From NCBI GenBank assembly GCA_964455935.1, contig CAYVZU010000166.1, positions 1-6,575 of the forward strand: a stretch of 6,575 nt of DNA. The letters are read 5' to 3'. The position numbers were made by a program, and so were the translations under genes. The DNA comes from CAYVZU01 sp964455935 (lineage in GTDB: Bacteria; Fibrobacterota; CAYVZU01). Each line of letters opens with the position of its first letter. Position 1 is the stretch's first letter. A model generated the notes under the pieces. It searched no databases, had not been told where the DNA came from, and saw only the letters and a list, made by a program, of their open reading frames with translations. Positions 1 through 4,857 of the stretch are shown in pieces.

Positions 1-155
1 TGTTCCAGGTCCTGATTAAAAAGGGGCAGGCCTTCAAGGTCGAAAATCTGCAACACGGCTTCAGGCGGAAGCATTTCCCGTGCAGCCCTAAGAATTCTCT
101 TGTTGAACGAATCTTTGCGGAGACTTCCGGCAAAGCCAAGAATGGAAACTGGCAT
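1..155 (-). CDS. NAD(P)H-dependent FMN reductase family protein, N-terminal part (runs off left edge)
   Basis: The 51 visible residues begin MPVSILGFAGSLRKDSFNKR and match the start of the NADPH-dependent FMN reductase / flavodoxin-like family (SsuE, ChrR, ArsH relatives). A short first beta strand (residues 3-8) is followed by the loop G10-S11-L12-R13-K14-D15-S16-F17-N18, which in this family wraps the FMN phosphate. The next helix and the segment ending LEGLPLFNQDLE fit the second strand and the loop after it. Such proteins are cytosolic, usually 170-200 residues long, and reduce flavin, quinone or metal substrates with NAD(P)H; the substrate cannot be told from this fragment. The ATG at 153-155 is preceded by AGGGGA (161-166) at five bases' spacing, which fixes the start. 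A candidate sigma-54 promoter lies about 100 bases upstream. The rest of the gene lies outside the window. Confidence 0.85.
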   Translation of the reverse strand, partial: MPVSILGFAGSLRKDSFNKRILRAAREMLPPEAVLQIFDLEGLPLFNQDLE

Positions 156-160
156 GTACG

Positions 161-166
161 TCCCCT
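161..166 (-). promoter_or_regulatory. Ribosome-binding site of the FMN reductase gene
   Basis: On the minus strand AGGGGA stands five bases before the ATG at 153-155. It is the only Shine-Dalgarno-like element near this start and supports it. Confidence 0.6.
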
Positions 167-199
167 TTCGTCATCCCATCTTTGGTAAATCACTCGAAA

Positions 200-217
200 C
201 TGGCGCACTTGCGCCAG
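200..217. promoter_or_regulatory. Perfect 8-bp dyad (CTGGCGCA-CT-TGCGCCAG)
   Basis: CTGGCGCA at 200-207 is the exact reverse complement of TGCGCCAG at 210-217, with two central bases. As RNA on the minus strand it would fold into a seven-pair GC-rich stem with a four-base loop. It lies 45-62 bases upstream of the FMN reductase start and about 35-50 bases downstream of the start point predicted from the candidate sigma-54 promoter. It could be an operator for a dimeric regulator or a leader hairpin. The run after the stem on the minus strand is only TTT, so it is a poor intrinsic terminator. The symmetry is seen directly; the role is inferred. Confidence 0.4.
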
Positions 218-261
218 GTGAACGTCCCCCGACAAAAAGGACCAAAGCGGAAATTGGTTGA

Positions 262-277
262 CGCAAAACACATGCCT
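262..277 (-). promoter_or_regulatory. Candidate sigma-54 (-24/-12) promoter facing the FMN reductase gene
   Basis: The minus strand reads AGGCATGTGTTTTGCG. Against the sigma-54 consensus TGGCAC-N5-TTGC it has GGCA, a pyrimidine at the sixth position, the following G, and TTGC. Exactly ten bases separate the GG and GC doublets, the spacing required for RpoN recognition. The outer T is replaced by A. Transcription would begin near 250 and give a leader of about 95 bases before the ATG at 155. No upstream activator site was identified. A weaker sigma-70-like alternative (TTCACT-17-TAAAGT) lies further upstream on the same strand. Because a sigma-54 activator is encoded in the same window, a regulatory link is possible but unproven. 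Confidence 0.4.
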
Positions 278-643
278 GAATGCTGCAACCGTATCACCCC
301 AAGTCCCGGCAGCATCTCCTTCTCCACTGAAACGGACTTTAACGGGGTCCCCAAACCAAGTGAAACTCCGAAACCTTTTCCGCGATCTCAAAACAAAATC
401 CCCGGCAAAACGAGTCCGCCAGGGTGGCTGTTTATCTCTGTGCTACTCGATCGCTGAACACACGCGAAGCGCGAACTTATGAAATATGCTACTTCCGCAT
501 AGAATGACGAAGCAGAAAATTCGGGTAAAATTTACTGGGAGCCGCTTTGCGTCTTATGCCAAGAGGATGCGATTAGGTTGTTTGAGGCGAACCTTTATGA
601 GAAGGTGCTTGGAATTTGAGGAACGAACCCGAAAGCTCCACGA

Positions 644-826
644 TTATTCCTCGTCCTCTTCATCGTAGGCATCGTGAAGTTTATCGCTTTCATCTTTTCC
701 CAATTCTTCAAGCAGATCATCATCGTCATTTTCGAAGACGAAATCACAATGAGCACAATGGCCCTCTTCCAGATCTTCTTCCGTAATATTCTCCCCGCAC
801 GCGGGGCACTTCTCAATGTCCGTCAT
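644..826 (-). CDS. Small acidic zinc-ribbon protein, function unknown
   Basis: This gene encodes 60 residues. Two CXXC pairs, C7-P-A-C10 and C24-A-H-C27, are 13 residues apart and have the spacing of a rubredoxin-like zinc ribbon binding one zinc. The rest is strikingly acidic: residues 15-21 are mostly Glu/Asp, D34-D37 are four aspartates in a row, and the tail ends DEEDEE. There is no signal peptide or membrane segment, so it should be cytosolic. The ATG at 824-826 is chosen over an upstream in-frame start because GGAGGC (835-840) lies eight bases before it and the Cys motif follows at once. I do not recognise a named family. Acidic ribbons of this size can act as adaptors in nucleic-acid or protein complexes, but that is only a guess. 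It lies downstream of the amidase gene on the same strand, 380 bases away. Confidence 0.8.
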   Translation of the reverse strand: MTDIEKCPACGENITEEDLEEGHCAHCDFVFENDDDDLLEELGKDESDKLHDAYDEEDEE

Positions 827-834
827 TTTTTGAT

Positions 835-840
835 GCCTCC
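835..840 (-). promoter_or_regulatory. Strong ribosome-binding site deciding the zinc-ribbon start
   Basis: GGAGGC on the minus strand, eight bases before the ATG at 824-826, is among the best Shine-Dalgarno matches in the window. It excludes the longer in-frame version beginning near 907. Confidence 0.7.
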
Positions 841-965
841 AATATACGCGCCTCTTACTGGGCGAATTGAGAGCCAAACGATAATTTCTGCATTGCTCGA
901 AGCACAAGCGATCTACAATCCCGCCAAGCCAGGGAGCATAAGGGACAATACTTTAGGAACTTAAT

Positions 966-1191
966 TACGGTCCGTTATCGGAATTGATGCGGCCGTTTAA
1001 TTCGCGCTATGCTCAGTACTTGCAAGAAGGCATCGCCGGCTGGGATACCTCTTTCAGGGCCGGTATAAATTGGTCGCCACGCAGGATCAAATGTATGTAC
1101 GGGAGATCGTGCGCTACATTCGTGGCAATCCCCTGCGCGGGATATGCCAAAGCCTGGGGGAACTATCCCAATACCGTTGGAGCAGTCATCC
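966..1191 (+). pseudogene. REP-associated tyrosine transposase (RAYT / Y1_Tnp) C-terminal remnant, frameshifted
   Basis: Two plus-strand frames join into one recognisable protein. The first (to about 1025) reads LSELMRPFNSRYAQYLQ. The second (from 1028) reads RHRRLGYLFQGRYK, then later VRYIRGNPLRGICQ and QYRWSSH, ending near 1189. These are the hallmark C-terminal blocks of IS200-like/RAYT transposases (typically RYA-YFN-RH, GHLFQGRYK, YIHLNPLRAG, YPWSSY). Only two bases (1026-1027) separate the frames where one codon is expected, so a single-base deletion explains the break. The N-terminal part, with the HUH metal motif, is missing: the first frame meets a TAG at 954. The alanine expected after NPLR is also absent. 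The second frame stays open to 1255, overlapping the 3' end of the amidase gene on the other strand, but homology stops before that. The fragment cannot encode an active transposase. Confidence 0.8.
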
Positions 1192-1206
1192 CTGCCCATA
1201 TCCCCC

Positions 1207-2721
1207 TCAGGAAGGTTCGTCGTACTTGCCGACGAAATCGCACACGCTGCGATAGAGAGCGGCCGCCACTCTGCGTTGGAATGATTTGTTCTTGAGAAGC
1301 TTCGAATCTTTTGGGTGAGAGATGTAGGCCACCTCAACCAGAACCGCGGGCATGTAGGCGCCATTGAGCACATAAAAACCGGCTTGGCCCAGCCCCGTAT
1401 ATTGCCGGGTAATTTCGCCAAGGGAGGCCATGGACTCCACGATCATTCCGGCCCAGTCCTCGCTTTCGCGCAAAAACTCGTTGCTCATCAGGTCCAGCAA
1501 GATCCCTTCGGTAACCGTATGGTATTTATTCCGGGTATCGACGGCCTCGAACTGGACCGCCGCATTTTCCTTCAAGGCCACCAACCGGTCTTCATCCGAT
1601 ACCGCCGCCTTGTTGATAAAAACCTTGAACCCCGATGTTCTCTGAATCCGTCTTTTGTCACCGTCGATGCTGTTGCAATGGATGCTTAAAAACAGATTGG
1701 CGCTGCTGTCGTTGGCCATTCGCGTACGATCGGCCAATGCAATAAACTCGTCCTTACTGCGGGTTAGAACGATTTTTAGGTCCGTCGTTGCGCGCAGCGA
1801 ATCGGCCAGCAACAGTGCGATACCCAATACAATATCCTTTTCCTGAAGCCCATCGGGACCCATGGCGCCCGGGTCCTTGCCGCCATGTCCGGGATCGATC
1901 ACAATGGTTCGAAGGCCTTCCGATGTTGCCTTGCGCTCCGGCGCATCGGCGGTCCCCGCCGGTTTGGACGGCGCGGGGCCGCTATGGAGAAAGAGCCGGA
2001 TCCGGCAGGGGTTCTCGATCAGTTCGGCCGCGCCGGCCCGGGCGCCTTCACAGAGGAAGAGCGTGATCTGGGCCTCTCCATCCATTTGAAGGGCTTCGAC
2101 CGAGTTGACAAGGCCAGCCTGCTTTTTGCGCGCCAGCCCCGATGAAGCCAACACACCGTCGGGAATTCGGATCGACAAGGAATTTCGGTTCTGCGATGTC
2201 GAGAACCGGACGGGAAGAGACAACAAAATTTCAACAACCGTCGTGTCGTTGCCCGGCTTGCATGCAACGGCTTTGACTTGCGTGCCAACGGGACCGGCCG
2301 AGAGTCGCATGGATTGCGCATCCCAGGTCAGATAGGTCGAAAGAAAACTGTTGAGGGCGGCGATCCAGGGATCCATGGCGACGTACAAATCACCGCGTAC
2401 AATCCGGGGTTCCGGCAGGCAAAGAAAGGCTTTGGCGCCCACGGCCACAAAGGGATTTCCAGGACGGATCACAATTTCATCTTTCCCCAGCAGAATCGTG
2501 AGTTTGTCATCGACACCGGACCACGCCATTGTGCCCCCGAGAAAGCCTGCAAGCCTGCCGGCGGACACATAAATCTGTCCGCTGTCGATAATTGCCGTTA
2601 GAACCTCGTCTCGATTGGGAAGCGAAAGGGTGATTCCCGCAAGCTGCTGCGCCCGCGGAAGACCTGGCAGCACAACAATCCACAGGAGGAGCAACAATCT
2701 GGTATTGCGGGACTTGCTCAT
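1207..2721 (-). CDS. N-acetylmuramoyl-L-alanine amidase (Amidase_3) with signal peptide and AMIN-like domain
   Basis: This gene encodes 504 residues. Residues 1-25 form a signal peptide (basic MSKSRNTR, hydrophobic LLLLLWIVVLPGL, cleavage likely near PRA-QQ), so the enzyme acts in the periplasm. Residues 28-145 resemble the copper-amine-oxidase N-terminal-like fold common in cell-wall proteins. Residues about 147-247 look like an AMIN domain, which targets amidases to peptidoglycan or the divisome. A Pro/Ala-rich linker (248-268) leads to Amidase_3 (271-497). The zinc ligands are visible as H279 in DPGHGG, E294 in LQEKD and H348 in SIHCN; E463 in VEVAYISH is the catalytic glutamate. The enzyme cleaves the amide bond between N-acetylmuramic acid and L-alanine of the stem peptide, as AmiA/B/C do in daughter-cell separation. 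The start overlaps the smpB stop by four bases (ATGA), implying translational coupling; only a weak AGGCG precedes it. The domain order is seen; its part in division is inferred. Confidence 0.93.
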   Translation of the reverse strand: MSKSRNTRLLLLLWIVVLPGLPRAQQLAGITLSLPNRDEVLTAIIDSGQIYVSAGRLAGFLGGTMAWSGVDDKLTILLGKDEIVIRPGNPFVAVGAKAFLCLPEPRIVRGDLYVAMDPWIAALNSFLSTYLTWDAQSMRLSAGPVGTQVKAVACKPGNDTTVVEILLSLPVRFSTSQNRNSLSIRIPDGVLASSGLARKKQAGLVNSVEALQMDGEAQITLFLCEGARAGAAELIENPCRIRLFLHSGPAPSKPAGTADAPERKATSEGLRTIVIDPGHGGKDPGAMGPDGLQEKDIVLGIALLLADSLRATTDLKIVLTRSKDEFIALADRTRMANDSSANLFLSIHCNSIDGDKRRIQRTSGFKVFINKAAVSDEDRLVALKENAAVQFEAVDTRNKYHTVTEGILLDLMSNEFLRESEDWAGMIVESMASLGEITRQYTGLGQAGFYVLNGAYMPAVLVEVAYISHPKDSKLLKNKSFQRRVAAALYRSVCDFVGKYDEPS

Positions 2722-3185
2722 GTTCGCCTGGATTCCCGCAGGGCCCGGTCGATTTGGCGTTCGGATTCGCGCTCACGGATTGAGGACCGTTTGTCGTATT
2801 GAGCTTTGCCCCGCGCAATCCCAATTTCCACCTTGACCAGATGTCCTTTGAAGTAAAGACTAAGGGGAATAAGGGTCAGGCCCTTTTCTTCAATCGCGGA
2901 CCGCAGCTTGGCAATTTCTCTTTTGTGCAGGAGAAGCCGGCGGAGACGTTTGGGGTCCGGATTAAAGCGGCTGGCAGGCTGGTAGGGACTGATATGAAGT
3001 CCCTTCAGAAGCAGTTCTCCGTTTTCAATGGCGGCAAAGCTATCCTGCAGAACCGCGCTGCCTTCCCGCAGCGATTTGACCTCGGCTCCTTTGAGTTCAA
3101 TGCCAGCTTCAAAACGTTCCAGAATTGCGAATTCGTGAAAGGCCCGCTTGTTTCGGGCAATGAATTTTTGACCGGTTTTTTTCAT
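2718..3185 (-). CDS. smpB: SsrA-binding protein SmpB (trans-translation)
   Basis: The 155-residue product has the usual SmpB length and all family blocks: IARNKRAFHEF near the start, FEAGIELKGAEVKSLREG (residues about 25-42), ELLLKGLHISPY in the middle of the OB-fold barrel, KRLRRLLLHKREI, GLTLIPLSLYFKGHLVKVEIGIARGKAQYDKR, and a basic C-terminal tail that becomes helical in the ribosome's mRNA channel. SmpB binds the tRNA-like part of tmRNA and delivers it to stalled ribosomes, so that the nascent chain is tagged and the ribosome released. The ATG at 3183-3185 has AGGCGG four bases upstream. The tmRNA gene itself is not in the window. The stop codon overlaps the amidase start, so the two genes are probably one transcript. 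Confidence 0.97.
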   Translation of the reverse strand: MKKTGQKFIARNKRAFHEFAILERFEAGIELKGAEVKSLREGSAVLQDSFAAIENGELLLKGLHISPYQPASRFNPDPKRLRRLLLHKREIAKLRSAIEEKGLTLIPLSLYFKGHLVKVEIGIARGKAQYDKRSSIRERESERQIDRALRESRRT

Positions 3186-3287
3186 GGGTCCGCCTTTATG
3201 GGCACGTATGCAAATTGCCGCTTTGTTGTTGTCCCGTTCCAGGCTAATTTAATATATACATTGGCGGCCCGAAACAGATCCCCAAAA
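3186..3287. promoter_or_regulatory. Divergent intergenic region between smpB and the thioesterase gene
   Basis: This 102-base stretch separates two divergent genes and has an AT-rich core at 3244-3260 (containing TTTAATATATACA). Promoters for both directions should lie here. A plausible plus-strand one is annotated separately; on the minus strand the same AT-rich core offers TATATT as a -10, but no convincing -35 was found. Confidence 0.45.
3226..3258 (+). promoter_or_regulatory. Candidate sigma-70 promoter for the thioesterase gene
   Basis: TTGTTG (3226-3231) is followed after 18 bases by TAATAT (3250-3255), overlapping TATATA (3253-3258). Each hexamer is a four-of-six match. Transcription would start about 20-25 bases before the ATG at 3288. 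This is the best candidate in the gap but not a strong one. Confidence 0.35.
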
Positions 3288-3701
3288 ATGCCGGCCATGC
3301 AACACGAAGCGCAAATTGTCGTCCGCTATTCCGAGACCGACCAGATGAAGGTGGTTTACTATGCCCACTACTTCGTTTGGATGGAACAAGCCCGCACCGA
3401 GATCCTCGAAAAAATGGGGTTGGCATACCATAAATTGGAGGAGCAGGGCTATTTTTTGCCTGTCCTTGAGGCCCATGCCCACTATATGAAACCCGCCCGT
3501 TATGGGGACCGTGTGTGCGTGAGCGCGCGGTTCAGCTCCGAGGGCGTGCGCATTCGGGTTGATTACGATATCCGCCGCGGCCAGGACCTGCTGGCCACAG
3601 GCCACACGCTGCATGTCTTCACGGATGCGGGCCACAAACCCACACGGCCGCCTAAGGATTTCCTCAACCTGCTTAAAAGCGGCAGCAAGCCCGGTGTTTG
3701 A
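3288..3701 (+). CDS. Acyl-CoA thioesterase, YbgC/4-hydroxybenzoyl-CoA thioesterase (4HBT) family
   Basis: The 137-residue product is of normal length for a single hot-dog-fold thioesterase. Its first block, VVRYSETDQMKVVYYAHYFVW (residues 11-31), is the family signature. D18 corresponds to the conserved catalytic aspartate, and the YYAHY segment starts the central helix that continues as MEQARTEIL. The second half (HYMKPARYGDRVCVSARF, then DLLATGHTLHVFTD) supplies the beta-sheet strands. Such enzymes hydrolyse acyl-CoA or acyl-ACP thioesters in the cytosol; members near envelope genes often belong to the Tol-Pal-associated YbgC group, but no tol genes are visible here. The start is uncertain: ATG at 3288 is chosen because homology begins just after it, yet no good Shine-Dalgarno is seen. 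ATG 3297 and TTG 3261 are alternatives. The frame is open far upstream, but that part is antisense to smpB and has no homology. Confidence 0.9.
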   Translation: MPAMQHEAQIVVRYSETDQMKVVYYAHYFVWMEQARTEILEKMGLAYHKLEEQGYFLPVLEAHAHYMKPARYGDRVCVSARFSSEGVRIRVDYDIRRGQDLLATGHTLHVFTDAGHKPTRPPKDFLNLLKSGSKPGV

Positions 3702-3726
3702 CAAGAAAATCCAACGTATCTATATT
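3698..3726 (+). promoter_or_regulatory. Near-consensus sigma-70 promoter for the sigma-54 activator gene
   Basis: TTGACA at 3698-3703 is a perfect -35 hexamer. Exactly 17 bases later TATATT (3721-3726) matches the -10 hexamer at five of six positions. The start point would be near 3733, giving a leader of about 49 bases before the ATG at 3782. The -35 element contains the TGA stop codon of the thioesterase gene. This is the best sigma-70 match I found in the window. Confidence 0.65.
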
Positions 3727-3781
3727 GAACTGGGGGCTGGGACGCCCTTGCTTCCGAAAGGCCGAATTCGCGGGAAAACAG

Positions 3782-4786
3782 ATGGAAATTTTTAAAGCCG
3801 CGCCTGACCAGAACGAAATTCCCATCTTCTGCGGCATGGTGGGATCAACCCCGGGCATGCGAAAAATTTCGGAGTTGGTGCAGCGCATTGCCGATTCGGA
3901 TGTCAACATCCTCATTACCGGCGAAACCGGTACCGGAAAGGAACTGGTTGCGCGATCCTTGCATGCGTGCAGCCGGCGAAAAGACAAGCCCTTCATCACA
4001 ATCAACTGCTCGGCCCTGCCCGACAGCCTGCTGGAAAGCGAACTCTTTGGCTATGAAAAAGGGGCTTTCACAGGCGCCATTTCGCGCAAGAAAGGCAAGT
4101 TCGAAATGGCTCAGGGCGGGACTCTCTTTCTGGATGAAATCGGGGACATGAGCCTGCCGGCCCAGGCAAAGCTGCTTCGGGTGACCGAAGAGGAAACCAT
4201 CGAGCATCTTGGCGGAACAAAGAAAATCAGCGTCAATCGCCGGTTGCTTGCGGCCACAAGCAAGAACATTGACGAAGAGATCCTCAACGATCTTTTTCGC
4301 AAGGACCTGTATCACCGGCTTAACGAAGTCAATATCCATCTACCGCCGCTGCGGGAGCGCAAAGAGGATCTTCCTCACCTGACGCGGTTTTTTGTCCAGG
4401 TTTTTTGCGACAAAATGGGAATCACGCCCAAGCGGATCGCCGATTCCTCCCTGGCGCTTCTGGCCCGCTATGATTGGCCGGGCAATGTGCGCGAGTTGCG
4501 CAACATCATGAAGAAGGCTGTTCTACTCACGGAGGGGGACACGATCTGGATCGAGCAGCTTCCTCTGCAGTTCAATGCGGGCAGCGTCGAGGGAAAGGAA
4601 TGGGGCGCGTATCAGAAAAAACTTGTCACGCTGGAAACGTTGGAGCGCGATTATATCCTGCACGTGCTTCAGACGACCAACAACAACAAGAAACGCGCGG
4701 CCGAAATCCTGGGAATCGATCGCACATCCCTCTACTACAAAATGCGGCGCTATAATCTGGCCGCCCAGGCCGCGGCCGGGGAATAG
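3782..4786 (+). CDS. Sigma-54-dependent transcriptional activator without receiver domain (PspF-like layout)
   Basis: The 334-residue product is an AAA+ enhancer-binding protein that remodels RpoN-RNA polymerase using ATP. Visible motifs are Walker A GETGTGKE (47-54), N75 in TINCSAL, the sigma-54-contacting loop GAFTGA (94-99), Walker B GTLFLDEIGD (113-122), arginine fingers R173 and R179 in FRKDLYHRL, and sensor II WPGNVRELRN (232-241). A Fis-type helix-turn-helix covers about 284-325 (NKKRAAEILGIDRTSLYYKM). Only about 20 residues precede the AAA+ domain, so there is no receiver, GAF or PAS input domain; activity must be controlled by a partner protein, as PspA does for PspF, or by expression. 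The sensor I segment reads AATS where most relatives have AATN. The ATG at 3782 is preceded by GGGA at a usable distance. A TTG at 3698 would add 28 residues with no domain, but it lies inside the -35 of a strong promoter and is rejected. Confidence 0.92.
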   Translation: MEIFKAAPDQNEIPIFCGMVGSTPGMRKISELVQRIADSDVNILITGETGTGKELVARSLHACSRRKDKPFITINCSALPDSLLESELFGYEKGAFTGAISRKKGKFEMAQGGTLFLDEIGDMSLPAQAKLLRVTEEETIEHLGGTKKISVNRRLLAATSKNIDEEILNDLFRKDLYHRLNEVNIHLPPLRERKEDLPHLTRFFVQVFCDKMGITPKRIADSSLALLARYDWPGNVRELRNIMKKAVLLTEGDTIWIEQLPLQFNAGSVEGKEWGAYQKKLVTLETLERDYILHVLQTTNNNKKRAAEILGIDRTSLYYKMRRYNLAAQAAAGE

Positions 4787-4857
4787 CCGCCGAGCGTATC
4801 TCAACAAGCTTTTCGGGCACCCTCCGACCGCGCGTCACGGTTGTGTTGCGCCTCCAA
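4787..4857. other. Convergent gap between the activator gene and trmJ
   Basis: These 71 bases separate two convergent genes. A bidirectional terminator would be expected, but I see no GC-rich hairpin followed by a T-run in either direction. Termination may be Rho-dependent or lie inside the flanking genes. Confidence 0.4.

Larger units (their letters stand above)
156..643. other. Intergenic region of about 490 bases with no credible gene
   Basis: Open frames exist here on the plus strand (for example 182-457 and 258-482). Their translations are rich in Pro, Ser and Lys with no recognisable motif, have no ribosome-binding site, and overlap each other, so I do not call genes. The visible contents are a candidate sigma-54 promoter at 262-277 (minus), a perfect 8-bp dyad at 200-217, a GGGGTCCCC palindrome at 344-352, and the 3' flank of the zinc-ribbon gene. 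No tRNA cloverleaf or clear terminator was found by eye. Confidence 0.6.

Noticed and set aside
258..286. Plus-strand TTGACG as a sigma-70 -35 element
   Set aside because: The sequence 17 bases later is TGCTGC, which is no -10, and no plus-strand gene follows.
182..482. Two overlapping plus-strand open frames (91 and 74 residues) in the left intergenic region
   Set aside because: There is no ribosome-binding site, no recognisable motif and low-complexity composition. They also overlap the promoter-like and dyad elements of the minus-strand gene.
975..1421. Minus-strand 148-residue open frame overlapping the amidase 3' end
   Set aside because: It overlaps the well-supported amidase coding region in another frame and has no motifs.
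3201..3220. Sigma-54 promoter-like GGCACG...TTGC upstream of the thioesterase gene
   Set aside because: The GG-to-GC spacing is 14 bases instead of 10, which is not compatible with RpoN recognition.
2799..3287. In-frame upstream extension of the thioesterase gene
   Set aside because: This part is antisense to smpB, lacks homology, and 4HBT proteins start close to the RYSETD motif. The open frame is a shadow of smpB.
4787..4857. Bidirectional terminator between convergent genes
   Set aside because: No stem of useful length followed by T-rich sequence was found in either direction.
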